This document shows, piece after piece, positions 35,870 through 59,500 of a DNA stretch of 64,000 nucleotides. Made by a program: the position numbers and the translations under genes. Every line of letters begins with the position of its first letter. Position 1 is the stretch's first letter. The notes under the pieces were generated by a model. It searched no databases. It had not been told where the DNA came from and saw only the letters and a list, made by a program, of their open reading frames with translations. The stretch comes from Setaria digitata (taxonomy: Eukaryota > Nematoda > Chromadorea > Rhabditida > Setariidae): NCBI GenBank assembly GCA_003640385.1, contig RCAB01000026.1, forward strand, positions 124,001 to 188,000. Reading direction: 5' to 3'.

Positions 35870-36765
35870 GATATGAACAGTCCCTGTACTTGATAACTGT
35901 ACCATTTCTGGATAAAATTTATCCTAGACAAAATGCAGTGTCTTTTTCTTCAGTCACAAAAAAAACTAGCACTTTCCCACTTATAGTGAGAAAAAGCTAA
36001 ATGCGTAAAATCACTTTATGAAGGTGCTAGGAAATCAGTTTTGTTCACACTATGATTTCGGGAAAAGCTCTGGCGTTTTTGGCTCTAGTTCTGCGCACTT
36101 TTAGCATGCGCAGCGAATGTTCCATTTAACTATGACTAAGCAGCGTCAAATTTTTAATGGCCTTCAATTACGAACTGTGCTCACACGCTAAATCATTTTA
36201 CATTCAAATAGTTTCAAAAATTGAAAAGCCACTCATAAGAAATCCCCATTCACAGAAAACGAAAAAAAAAAGTTCTCTCTTTATTTGCACTTTTATCATT
36301 GGCAAATTGAAAATTATTCGACAAAAGCAATGGTAAGAAAAAATATAAAAGCTAAAAAAAAATGCTGGCTACCAACTTCTTGATAAAGTGGCACATTAAT
36401 GTTATATAGCTAACAATGACGTCAACTTATGCAGAACAATAAAGCAGTAGTCATAAAGTACGATAATCTTCAATAAATTTTTCAACCCTTACCTCTAAAC
36501 AGAAAGAAAAGTAGTCATGAACACAAAATTTAGGGATTCATGTTAGAACATAGGTGTGCTTTTCAATTAATTTGGAGATCTTGCCTTGCATGTAGATGTA
36601 TTTTTTGAAAATCCTAATCACGTGATATATCCTCTAACAAATCAATAATCGAATTTACCGTATTTTGTGCACTGTTATTCAGAGAAGACATTCTCGACAG
36701 CTATTAAATAATTGATATTGAATTGACTATTGAATCACTAGAATAATGGGTTTTAAACAATTTCT

Positions 36766-39700
36766 TCAGGCTAAAATTTCGTCATAGCCTTCGGCAGCAG
36801 CATAACTCTTCACACGACTAAAAAATAGCGGTGGATATGCCTGATGATCAGTGGTATCCAAAGCGCTGTAGGAAACTTGACCGTCCAAATATGTTACTGT
36901 ACAATTATATTCATAAAATTGTAATACACAATGAGCTTGCCGTTTTTTTCCATCACCGAAATGTAATTTCATATCGAGTTTTTGGTCTACTATCTGCAAC
37001 ATGGGGAATGAAACTACCGAATGAACGGATAAGGCTAATTTTTTAAAGGAGAGTGAAAAACTTACGTCGTATGGAAGAAACTGGTGAAGCGACCTATGAA
37101 TACGTCTCGATCGCTGCACTGGTTTTTCATTACGGCGATGGAACTAAATTACTTTTAGATGAGGTAGTAAAGATGGCATCTACAGTAAATTAATACTAAT
37201 TCTGAACTAGCTGGGAAAAAGAAAATGTAAGCGAAATCTCCTGCAAAACTTAGAAAATGGCACCTGTGCTCCTATACGACCCTCATCTACCATCCAATAA
37301 CGGCCAATAAGAACTCCGGTTAAACGCGGAGTTTTTGATTTCAAAAATCCCACAACTTGTGCTGGCGCTTCAGATGTGATAATCATCGCTACAGTACCTA
37401 AACAAACGAAAGGGTATTTAGGCTCCAATTCCACATGAATAACAATCTGAGGGAGCGTAAATTGTTACCTTGGTAGACTTGCACTTTCATTATAAAAACA
37501 AATAACAGAACAACGAACCATCCGCAAAAAACTTAAATATCCGATAATAAACGACTATATGCCAAGGTTTATAGAATTGGTCCTGAAGAAATATTGATGA
37601 AATTTCTACGGAATTTCGCAAATTTAATTGCACTACGTTTTAAAATTTCTTTACAATAGTAATTGCATATAATAAGAGGCCATCCAGCAAAACAAAAAAC
37701 AACAAAGTGAGCACAGTTATAAGCACGAGTGAAGAAAAAACACCTGAAAGGATGCTTCACCATTGCGAAGATATGTCGTTTTTCCAATATAAATTCCATG
37801 CAAATAAGGATGTGGGCATGTTATATATATTTGACGCCAACTGGTAAATGCATCTAATGAAATAGAGTTGACATATTTTGCCCCAAAAGTCAGACGACAA
37901 ATTGCATGCCACAGTTTCCCATCCCTTAAAAAAATTCGTGGATTTAAAAAAATGAATTAATAGCGACAAAAAGGAATGACTTTTAGCTTTATTCAGAAAT
38001 AATAATTACCCTTCACATTATTCGATTAAAGAATCTTGATTAAAGAAACTTAGCACAACTTAATTTAAACGATTTATGCGATTTGAAATAGCAATAGGAA
38101 TACCGTGCGAGAAGATAAAATCCAGCTGATGTCATCGACAGCAATTCTAGACAATATACATCAAGTTCACTACCAACAATGTACCGCATCAGTGTAGAAA
38201 GTAGCTCCATAGGTAAACGCGCGAATGGACAAGGCTCATCTGCAACATCACACACATTCATTCACATGTGAAAAGAACATAAAAATAAGATATGTATTCT
38301 AAAATGAGGTGGAAATTTCTCCGCTATTCTATAGCGGAGAAATTTTTGGTCTTTATAGTTCCATTTATACAGAGAAATGTCGTAACTATAATGCGAAATC
38401 ACAACTAATTGTGAACTGAAATGGATTTCTTGCTCTACTATTTTAGAAAATGAATTATCTACAAGTGAGCAGAATATTCGTTAAAACTGCTTATTAAAAT
38501 GCATAATATTCTTGCTTCTAGACATTTTCCCTAAAATATATACCAAAATGGCAAAAGAAGTGCAGGATGAAGTCACGCACCGGACAATTCTGGCTCAAAA
38601 AATCTGCCTCTCTCAACAAGTCGTTTATGCAGAATCTTTTGCAGATCACGTGAACCGTGGCGTGATTTTGAATGTGAACGTTGGCGATTACTAGATCCTA
38701 CCGGGTTCTGCAATAATTCACAGCAATGAAAATTACAGTAGCTTTACCAGATACAACAGAACAAAAATAAAACAGTGGAAAGCTGAGAAATTTTTAAAAT
38801 TATAAGAATACTGTCTGAAAAAATTTAAAATATTTTATACAATGGATGGACCACGATCTTTGTATAACTTCGATTCAATATCGGGAACCATGCGCACAGC
38901 ATTCATATACCTCTGAACAGCTTCCCACATGTTACCTTGCCTTTCGCAGTCTACACCTTCCAAGAACAATTTTGTGGCCTAAAAATCATTTAATATCACT
39001 TGTTTAATTTAGGATTCATCAGTTGGGAGTTCTTCAAAAAATCTTGATTTAGTTCACTTCAAACCAATTGAATGGATTAGATCTTTTGAGAATAGTTTGT
39101 TTCTAAAAGCTATATCAATCTCTTTAACGATTAAATGCCTTGTAAAACATTTTAGTGTTTTATATAACATGATATTTCTAAAGCTATTTGATATACAAAT
39201 AATATTACAGCATCGTGCAGCAGCTGTTCATGCTTGCTCACTGTTCCAACTGATGCTGATGTTGTTTCCTTTAGCCGAGAATCCAATTCCGACCTCCATT
39301 CCTTCCTAAATATTAAGAAAAAAAATCGCTTCGTTGTTTAAAGTGCTTAAATCATAACAGAAAGTGATAAGCTACCACAAGTCAGCGAAATGAACAATTA
39401 CTATAATACACTTAGGGAATAAAAGCAGTATTAAATCAACTTCACGATGACCTGAAATTATGAAGGGCCGCTTCAGCAGAGCTCGACTGAAAATCCTGAA
39501 CGTTAGCTTGGCTAGCAAGGAAATCTCTACTCTCTTCCGCGAACAACGGGATCAAATTACTCTGCAATAATTAGTTACTAGTGAAATACTCGCCAACAAA
39601 ACTAAACTAAAAAGTCAAGGAAAAGAATGTCCTGAAGTCCATATAAAAAAGAAAAGACAATTCAGGAAGTGAAAGAAATAAAAAACTGAGATGCAAATAT

Positions 39701-39792
39701 AAAAGGAAGACGAAAACCTCAGAATCAGAATCATCTTCATTCGATCCTTTATTCAGAACCGTCAAGCTTTCCAGTTCTCTTTTCAATGGCAT
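36766..39792 (-). CDS. FBXO9: F-box only protein 9 (SCF substrate receptor)
   Basis: Substrate-recognition subunit of an SCF (Skp1-cullin-F-box) ubiquitin ligase; in mammals FBXO9 acts in growth-factor/mTOR signalling. Eleven exons in transcription order: 39792-39718, 39561-39452, 39305-39209, 38978-38841, 38707-38581, 38239-38104, 37924-37744, 37582-37519, 37397-37264, 37143-37066, 36993-36766; 455 aa (human 447). The N-terminal part has a helical repeat-like region (LFLEGVDCERQGNMWEAVQR, YMNAVRMVPDIESKLYK). The F-box spans about residues 183-230 (ARLPMELLSTLMRYIVGSEL, LLSMTSAGFYLLARDGKLW). The C-terminal family domain has TSWRQIYI, PYLHGIYIGKTTYLRNGE, FYKPWHIVVYYRIFKFFADG, IGRYWMVDEGRI and YPPLFFSRVKSYAA. 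All introns are GT-AG. The intron before the F-box exon carries a 15-bp hairpin. Confidence 0.95.
38313..38345. repeat. Perfect 15-bp hairpin in an FBXO9 intron
   Basis: aaatttctccgctat at 38313-38327 is complementary to atagcggagaaattt at 38331-38345, with a 3-nt loop. It lies in the intron between 38240 and 38580. Confidence 0.95.
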
Positions 39793-40010
39793 GATACATC
39801 TGAGCCGACCACCAAATATCGTGAAAGTTCAAAACAAATTGTTTCGTATTTCAATGCCGCTGAAACAGACTGAAAATGACCCGTGATTAAGAATCAAAGT
39901 TAAATTAAGGAAGGTGATCGATCTATTCTGTAGTAGAATTGAGCCAGTATTAGGTCATCCAACCCTACAAGAATTGTCTAGGAAGAGTAGACCATTACAG
40001 ATATTCTTAC

Positions 40011-40816
40011 CATTAATCACTGTTGCCACCATAAGTTCGCCAATTAAACGCCGAGAAGCAACCCGAGGAACATTTAACGCAACAAATAGAAGGAACTAGA
40101 AAATTGCAGAGTGATCTTATCATAGTTAAATACCAATACAGTTATAGCAGCGAGTTTGAGCATTATTTGCTAAAAGCCGGTATGAAAATTTAATCCCATC
40201 AGTTCATTATGTAATTAAAGAATCTCTACCAGTCGTTGGTAGTTGTGCAGAGATTCCTAATTAATTTGTCTTTTCCCAATTTCTGTTTTACTGAATTCTA
40301 AATTTTTTATTAGGCTGTTTCCTCACTTCTCTTTACTCATCCTTTAATATGAGAGCTGAAAATGGCAGTGCTTAAAAGTCTGCTTCCTAGCAATAATCTC
40401 TTTTTCCATTTCCGAATGCAAAAGTTCAAATCTTGTTCAGGCACGATTAATTTAGTCTGTGCTTTTGGAAGAACAATAAACTTGCGGGGAAATGACTGGT
40501 TAGAAACCGAATGGTTTATACTCATTAAAAGCCATTTAAATTTTTATTAACATTTACTGTGGACAGGACAGTTATCCTCTGTTTTATTTTCAATAACAGA
40601 CTTCCACTTTTCTGAATTTTCTAAATCTGTGAACAAGGTCCAATAAAACATTCCTGATGGGAATATTTGCACATTTTGTCCAGGACCACTTTTATCTCCC
40701 GAGATGCTAAGGGTTTCTTGAGAGCAATCAGGTCTTCTATTTTGACATCTAGCTTCATTTTGATTTAAAAGTCGGAATATCAAACGAGGAACAACAGAGC
40801 TGCATGTGGGAAGCAT
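40011..40816 (-). CDS. Unrecognised exon-like segments upstream of FBXO9
   Basis: Three minus-strand stretches look coding but could not be joined in phase. (1) 40816-40547 opens with ATG and runs 89 codons with five cysteines, hydrophilic and less AT-biased than its surroundings. It ends at TAA, directly overlapped by an AATAAA signal; a possible donor ACA|GTAAAT sits just before the stop. (2) 40525-40337 runs 62 codons from ATG, basic (e.g. IRKWKKRLLLGSRLL). (3) 40095-40011 is bounded by a TTTTCTAG acceptor and a good donor AATG|GTAAGA and encodes NVPRVASRRLIGELMVATV. None resembles a family I know. They may be one small gene, a decayed gene, or chance. Confidence 0.25.
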
Positions 40817-43800
40817 AAAGGTGTTCCTTAACTTTTTATTCCCATTTGTTCATTCATTGTTGGCAGTGCTTCTCATTTGTTGGTAATTCTTATCAGAATC
40901 GAACATTATTACAAATATTATCAGAGAGCTGTACGTCTGCATTCGTAGCAGTGGAAAAGTATCTTCATAAGGAAGTTCATTCATCATTATTCATTGGTTT
41001 GCATTGTTCGCTGCTTTCGCTTTTGATTACAATCCTTATCAGCTCGTCATATCATGCAGAACAACTTTTTTATTTTATCAATCAAATCTGTCTGGGTTGT
41101 ATGCCGTATAACCAAGTAAACTCCGTTATTCTTTCTTAACGGATATTGAAATAGTTGTAGGGCTAAGATTTTCATTCAAAGAGTTATGTTTTATGAAAGG
41201 AATGATAGAAAGTTTTTAAGACAGTGATAAAATCCATTTCTTTCTCACTTTGCTTTCACCAGGCGATTATTCAGTATTCTTAATTTTATTTAAAGCATCT
41301 TTACCTATCAGATCGGGATATCGTCTCTCGTAATAAGCTTCCTACTTATATGTACTTCCAGAAATTCCATTTATCTTGTTTTTTTTGGACCTTCATCGCT
41401 TAACATTCCGTGCAAACCTTTCGATACTTGGATACTGGCACTTTAATTTTCATTTCACCGATTGATTCTAAAACGTTTTTTCTGTGGAATGCTCCATTCT
41501 GCTCTATATGCTGAAATGCTGAATAGAAGTTTCGTGTTATTCTGCCAGCAATCCTCTTAACTCAGTCTATTCATATATTACTAGTATGTGGACAAGACGA
41601 TTCATTCTTGTCACCTGAAATACCTTACCCAGTAAAATTGTATTTGTTACTAGTAATCAGTCCATTATCGTTGCAATACAATGTTTAGATTTAAAAAAGC
41701 TACAATTTTTCATCAAACCTAATTACAAGACTCATTTTTGTGGATTTATTAATATTTGTATTCTTAACAGTGGTTAGTTATCAGTGTTCAGTAAATCATG
41801 GCAATATTTGTATTGGAAAAAATAATATGAAAGCCCTGAAGATTGAATGAAATTCAGATTAATGCTTTTTTTTTTCGAAAGCGAAGTTAAGCTGCTAGAA
41901 TAATCAGCATAATCTGACGATGAATTTGGGTAGTTCGGTTCTTAAAAAACCTGCAAGAAGAGAACACTTTCGCTATCATAATATATAAATTAGCATTTTT
42001 TTGATGAACTGCATAAAGAATTTTTCCACTCTTTTCTCCACTCCACATACTGATGCGTTTCTGGATGACAGTATCTAAACAACTTTCCTTAAAGTAAAGT
42101 GTTTGCTTTGGTTCCAAAACATTCCAATGAATATTTCATCAAATGCGAAATAATGAGTACGATTGATTTATTAACGCTGGAAGTTGAAATATTTAGATAT
42201 CAAGAACTTGAAATAATCTAGCAGGCAGTATAATTTGTTCTTTCATGAACATAATTTGCAACTTTTGGATTAGTTAAAGCTTTTATTGTGGAACTCTCTT
42301 TTAATACATGTTAGTTGCTTTAGTTTTTTATCAAAACCATCAAAGCATTGCAGTCATCAGTACAAATCACCATAATGGTTTATTTAACAATTTCTAATTC
42401 AAGCTTACTTAATATTAATTTTTAACCTTGCTGGATCGGCTACTCCTGCTGCATTTTTGCTTAAAGTTTCGGTACTACCATCCTAAAAATAATCTAACGA
42501 TTCAAGTCGTCTGCTAGTTTTTGCTGCATATATATATATTTACTGTAAATTTGGTTTATTTAAAAATGTGAAATAAATTCTGAGAGCTCCTGGAACAGCA
42601 CCACCATTATTTAGTAGATCTTATTACAAAATGCACCGAACACGCAGCTCTTGTAACATTTAAGATTGATGTGTCCATTGCTTTTAACCAGTGATTCACA
42701 TTAGGCATGCGATGCTACCAACTTTACGAGTAATATTTTCTCCTGAAGAAAAACCTGACACTCTTTACCTGTGTTTTCCTTCTCAGATGGTCCCTTTTGC
42801 GAGCTACAACTTTTCTCCCTCTCTCTTCCGTATGTGGAAAATATTGAATTGCTGTCATCATTTGCAGAGCCCGTCGTCCTTTTATTTATCTAAGCTATTT
42901 AAGATTCTATTTATAATCAGCGCTTCTATAGAGAGCGTTGTTAAATAATGTTTGATGAAAGATGCGTTAGAAGAGAGAATGGAACTCTGATGGGCAGTCA
43001 TTATTCATATCCTGAACTGAAACTGAGCTCTATTAGGATTCGAACTTGTCACTTCTTATACTTCTCAAAGTAATCAGCTGCAGTAATTATGTATTTTGTT
43101 CATGTTCAGTGATTGAGTTTATTATGCGAATTTTTCGGTTCTTCCTATCCCATAGTTTATAAATCCTGTAACAGTAATAAGGACTAGCTTTACACCTAAG
43201 AGTGACATTTAGTAATCATTTGTCAACTACTAGTCTCAGAATAACACTTTAATATCAATCTTCCTTCCCTTTCAATATATCGATTACAAATGTATACAGG
43301 TAGCTCTACTCTATTCATTCATTTCACTGTTTATGATGGTGTATAAATGACAGTATTAATTCATCTCACATCTCCTAACTTTGCTTCCTTTGCTTTAATG
43401 CCTTTCTCATAAAATATCAGTTACAGTATGTCTAGTTAGTGTAGTATACGATAGGACTCGTTTTAATCACATATTTTGTTCCTAGTTAGAGACACAGCAC
43501 ATAAAAAGTGAAACTTTTATAAACAATTTAATATCTATTTCATATACCTGTAAAACTTGTTATGAGAATTTCATTTCCTTCGTCTAGCAAAGGAATTACA
43601 TGTGGCAGATTACGAAATAAATAAATTGTAATGAGAAGATGCAAGATGGGAATTGGAAAAGAATGAAAAATGCAATTGTTTGTGACTGCTTTTAAATTAT
43701 TTTCAGGAAGTGTGCATGTGCTAGGAACAAATGATCATCGTGGAAGTGTGAGAACTGACCATGTCATTATTAGAGTTAGTAAACAGATGAATAGATGGAA

Positions 43801-45104
43801 ATTGGATGTTTTTCATGAAATTAAAATGGACGTACCATTTCGTGCCACTTTATGCTTCTTCGTTTTTAGCTATTCACCTTTATGCTTCATTCTCTTCAAC
43901 CATTTCCTTGATATTTTACTCTATCATATGCAAATTTCTTTTCAAATGAGAAGAAATCTTAGTGTCTTCACAAATTAATCGAAAGCAAGCCAATTACTGA
44001 TAAATAGCTAGTCTTCGATATGCAAATTAATTAACAATGTGAGTTTAAAGGTTAAAACTCCGCCGTCTGCTCACTTTTTTCTCCTTTGAATTACCTGGCC
44101 ATATCGCTGAATAAGCAGATGAAGAACTACTAATCATTTCCTTCATAGGTGTGATATAATATTTTACCCATTTATGTATCCTTCTTATGACAGGAGTTTT
44201 TAACTTTTCGCTAAGCTGAATTGTTGTTAGTTAAATATTTGTATTTTATGATTTTCTTATCTTCCCTTTTCCGTAATTCCTTTTTCTTTATCCTTTTAAA
44301 AGCTGTACCCCTGAAACTCTACTTATTCTGCCATACTTTGGTTTATCATTTATTTTTATCTATTAAATTGAAAGGCATTTCGATAGAAATTTAGATGGTT
44401 TCTAATAAAGTGAAAGAGAAATTTATCCCACAATGACGCCATTTTATCATACCCATTTGAAAATGCAATGCATTAAAATATTGATGCCATTCGCAAAGAT
44501 ATTTTATGAGGATAATTTTTCGATGAGGAATTCAATGCTAACATGATAACCTTTTGAAGCTGTCGTCTTAGTCTGAACAAAATTTCTTCCCTCGGAATAT
44601 GAAAGGAAAACTTTGCTTCAGGCTACTATCGTATAATGCCTGATATTTGATGACGTAAATAATGGGCTAAGGCATAAGGAAACCGTCAAACGACTATAAA
44701 ACTATTACTTCAATGGCTAGCAATTTAGTGATTTACTTGAAACTGAATGGATTCTCGGTTGCAAAAGGTCCGCTCTTAGCCGATATATTGGATCTGTTTT
44801 CTCGGCTAGTGTGAACTCTCGACATTCATTGCTTCTCATTATGTTAGATTTATAGGAAACTGAATAGATTTGAAATGCATTTGTCCTTCTAGCATATACT
44901 AGTAGCGAACAGGTGAGTGATTTGCTGATCAATTCACTAATATAAAAATTATCAGTGATGGATGAGTGACTGATCAATCGATAGATCTGTTGATCAGTGG
45001 TCAGTGGTAGTTGGATTATGAAGTAGTGTCCGTTGTCTACTTTGTTCAGGACCATTCTAAATTCAAGTTCCCTATGACTTTCAGTTGTATTGATCACTCC
45101 ACGA

Positions 45105-45350
45105 AATAACTCTTCGTCTCCCTCCCTCTCCCTCTCTCTCTGCCCATACAAGGTGCAGGGGTTATGCGACGCTGAGAAGTGGCAGAGAGAAAGAAGACGA
45201 CGGAGAGCCGGAAACAGGAGGAGGGAAAAAAGAAATGGGAAGAGAGTAAGAACGAAAGAAGCAATTTTGTAAATGGCGAAGTGAGGAGAAGCTTGAAAAA
45301 GAGTGCGATGCGAAGAAGAGGAAGAAGAGAGGGAGAAGGAATATTAGCGA
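45105..45350. repeat. Pyrimidine tract followed by a purine-rich island
   Basis: About 40 nt of CT-rich microsatellite (ctccctccctctccctctct, 45116 on) are followed by about 170 nt of strongly purine-rich, less AT-biased sequence (45180-45345). It lies about 0.7 kb upstream of the mrp-5 start. Confidence 0.7.
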
Positions 45351-46052
45351 TATTGCGGTTGGCCATTTTGATGTAAATCAGGTGACTACTGAGAAGTGAT
45401 CCCGGCGTCAGCACGTGGGGTCAACTGGTTAGCATCTTGTCTTTACCTGAGCAGAGCAAATAGGTTAGTGTTCAGGTTAATTGCCACCGCTCTCATTTGT
45501 CATTTGAATTTCAGTCTCTGGTTATGCTCTATACAGTGGAGGTTTCATTTTCTTACTTTTCTAGCAGTGTTGAATCGTAGCTTCTCATCTGTAATATTAT
45601 TTAGTTCTTTTTTTCCGCATTATTTCTCTTTCTTACAAATTGATTATATATGCTTCTTTACTTTGTGGATGGAGGGCAGAACTAATATAAAGCAATGATG
45701 ATTCAAGTCTTGAAGCATTTCTTTTCCAAAAATTTCACTCTTTCAAAATTCTAAATTCCATCATCATACTCCTACCTTTCCCTGTCTTACTTCATGTACA
45801 TATAAATTTTAAAAAATCTAACATTTAAATGTGAAGTGATTCCTTCTGTCGTATTATTCGCCATTTACTCGTCTTCATAAATGCAATTATGGAAGCGAGG
45901 AATGCTAGCAAAAGTATTTCAGATTTCAGAACATAGGATTTTCATTTGTTTATTAGCTTAAATCTAGACATAACACGTATCTATAAAGCTTTTGCGCTTC
46001 AGTAATATTTATATAAATATTTTCAGTGCCAGTAACTTGCATTCAGTAATAA

Positions 46053-46058
46053 TTTCAG
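46053..46058 (+). promoter_or_regulatory. mrp-5: Putative trans-splice acceptor of mrp-5
   Basis: TTTCAG six nt before the mrp-5 ATG, with no upstream coding exon in phase. Similar CAG sites lie a few dozen bases upstream (46023-46046), so the exact site is uncertain. Confidence 0.45.
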
Positions 46059-46064
46059 TACTAG

Positions 46065-57143
<11,079 letters not shown>

Positions 57144-59500
57144 ATGCTGTTCTGATTTTCTCTATATTTCCAGATATATTCATTCACCTGTATATTTGTG
57201 TGGGTTTGCATTGAACACGAATTTGATCTTAATTGTTCTAAAAAAAAATACAGTAAGAGACGAATATTAATGTTCAGGCCTGTTTATTTCATAGTCTTGG
57301 AAATCCTATCTTTCAGACTGATTACAATTACTGTTCGTAACTATGAGCGATAGCTCATTTTACATATTCTTTCCATTCATTACACGTTTAATACACATTT
57401 TTATTTTTTACTTACCGTTTTTCTGTACATAGTTTTGTCTTTTTATTGATTACTGGCGCTAAGCTGCTCAGGATGGATAATCCATTTATAGAATCACTTT
57501 AGTTATATTTGTTACATTTCTCGAGATCAGTTATTTTAGCGCTCAGTTCGACTATTTTTACAGAAATAGCAGCCTAGCCTTTACTTGCCTACTTGCGTGC
57601 AAAAGTTTTTGGAGTTCTTCGATAGTTTTTTATGAAGTGAATGCGACTTTCACCCCCTAATTTAATTATCTGGGTCATATTCAGTAGTTGTACTACTTCA
57701 CTTTCATACACAAAGTTTTTCCGATAGTTGCGCACACACTAATTGCTTTGTATTGCCAAAAGGATTTTATTTCAGATGCAGAAATAACCGAACTCTTTTG
57801 ACTGTATTCTTGCCCAATTATAACTTTCTGTCACTCATCGTTACCGTTAAGGGTGTGAATGTTGTTTTTCGCCTTTCTCGTGACTGTATTAGACACCAAG
57901 AAATGTATCGTTGTTTGTTTCGTTGCCTGTGTGGTAACATCCTGCTCCGGTTAAATTCTCACTATTCCATTACTTTTCTCAAATTTCTAATTATTAATGT
58001 ACCTTATCGATGAAAAATAAAAATGCAGCGTAATCATTTCACCTTGGTATTGGCAGATTTTATAATAATAACATTTGTAGTAGCCAGTTGAGATCTTCCG
58101 AACAAGGACGATTTGTTCAGAATTGTACATGAAGGCAGTGCGATTGCCTTTCCGATTGCATTCCATAGTTCATTTATCTTGAATTTCCACCGGAAAATCA
58201 AATATAGGATACAGAATGTCGCAGAAATCAAGTGAAGCAGTTCTTTTACTTTTACTGATTTCTATAACTTTGTTACGTAGTGTGAACCCCTTGCAGCTTT
58301 AGTACTAACGCTTTTAGTTTTGTGATTGTGAAACGTCATTTATCTTTTTAACATGCCAAGCTCCAGCAACATTCCAGCGCACTGTTGTCCGTCTAAAACA
58401 TGTGGATGTTTTAGTACTTCCATGTAACTTCACGACGGTTCACATTAGGTTACAAAGTTCATAAAGTGGAAGTATAAATGTGCTCGTGTAATGGAACAAA
58501 ATGGTTTGTTTTTCCAGAGTAGGAGGAAAAAACATTGCTATAGTACAATTTTTACTAAATCGTTCCTCAAGTACTCCCTTTCTCTCTTTTGTGGCATACA
58601 GTAGATGGTTCCATAAATTATATGAAGTATATAAAAGGTGAAGAAGTGTTACAAGTACTAATCATTATTTTATCGTTGAGCAAATGGAGTTACTCTCAAT
58701 TGATATTCAATACAGTGAGAAAATAAGGCACACACTCAGAAACATTCGAATTGAGGAACTAAGTTTCATGCACTCCAACTTCTGAATGTCCTCATGTACT
58801 CATTCAATATAATATCTCAAAAAGCGCTAGAAACGAACACTCAAATGAAAACTTCGAGATTGTGAAGCACATGAAAGAGAAGCATCGCGAAGTGACAATA
58901 ATAATAACTACAAATGATACCTGTCGCTACCAAATATCGCCTTATAACGATATTGACCAGAAGCAAATATAAGGTCCAAAAGATTTCTTCGACGGATAAC
59001 CAAGAAGGGAAAAAGTTTAAGCAAATTCAACTATTTACAGTTAATCCACTCAACTAGAGAACACTGGCGTAATGTACATTTGACGATTAATAACAGAGAA
59101 AAGTCGGTGATGCTTCCGGTGAATATCATTTTTATTTAAAGGAAAAAACATCAGAAATACCAGAAAGTTCAAGGTACCTACTGATAAAAATCTTCCCTTT
59201 TTCTGTACTTAATATGGAAAAAGGGAAGAAAGCAGAAGTTTCTATAATACCTCTCGCTCACTTCTGCAAGGTCTTTGAGTCCAAGGTTACATCGCGGCAG
59301 TGTAGTTAAAGTCATTTGCTTTTCACAGACAAGAATCGACTGTTAGACTTTTGATAGTCCGGAGGATTAGTATCCTGTGCTAAAATGTGGAAACTAAACA
59401 GATTACATAACCTGACGATGGATAGAAGTGCAGTATTTCCGAAAGCACAAAAGCGGATACGTGACAAGTCTTTAAATATTTCTACATAAAAAACTGATCT
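57144..59500. other. Tail-to-tail intergenic region
   Basis: Between the 3' ends of mrp-5 and ASPH. A plus-strand open frame of 86 codons (57753-58013, opening at an ATA/ATG cluster near 57774) has no recognisable motif. A 13-bp inverted repeat lies at 59191-59229. Nothing else was seen. Confidence 0.45.
59191..59229. repeat. 13-bp inverted repeat
   Basis: tcttccctttttc (59191-59203) is complementary to gaaaaagggaaga (59217-59229) with a 13-nt loop. It sits about 270 bp beyond the ASPH stop codon. A terminator-like or 3'-end role is possible but unsupported. Confidence 0.9.

Larger units (their letters stand above)
35387..36765. other. Tail-to-tail intergenic region
   Basis: Between the 3' ends of the PAP2 phosphatase and FBXO9 genes. 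It holds a 60-bp near-palindrome (35448-35507) and a 23-nt direct repeat (35807-35829 and 35847-35869). No gene was recognised. Confidence 0.5.
40817..46064. other. Long unassigned region upstream of mrp-5
   Basis: AT-rich DNA with scattered short open frames on both strands and no exon chain I can support. The longest ATG-initiated frame is 112 codons on the minus strand (45055-44717), with no recognisable motif. A pyrimidine/purine-biased island lies at about 45105-45350. Confidence 0.4.

Noticed and set aside
40846..41139. Plus-strand open frame with hydrophobic stretches
   Set aside because: Starts at TTG; hydrophobic content is expected from T-rich DNA and no splice structure supports it.
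44717..45151. Open frame of up to 144 codons on the minus strand
   Set aside because: The first third is the translated CT microsatellite without an ATG. The remaining 112 codons show no motif, splice context or recognisable similarity.
57753..58013. 86-codon plus-strand open frame beyond mrp-5
   Set aside because: No ATG at its 5' end, no motif, and it lies in the 3' flank of mrp-5.
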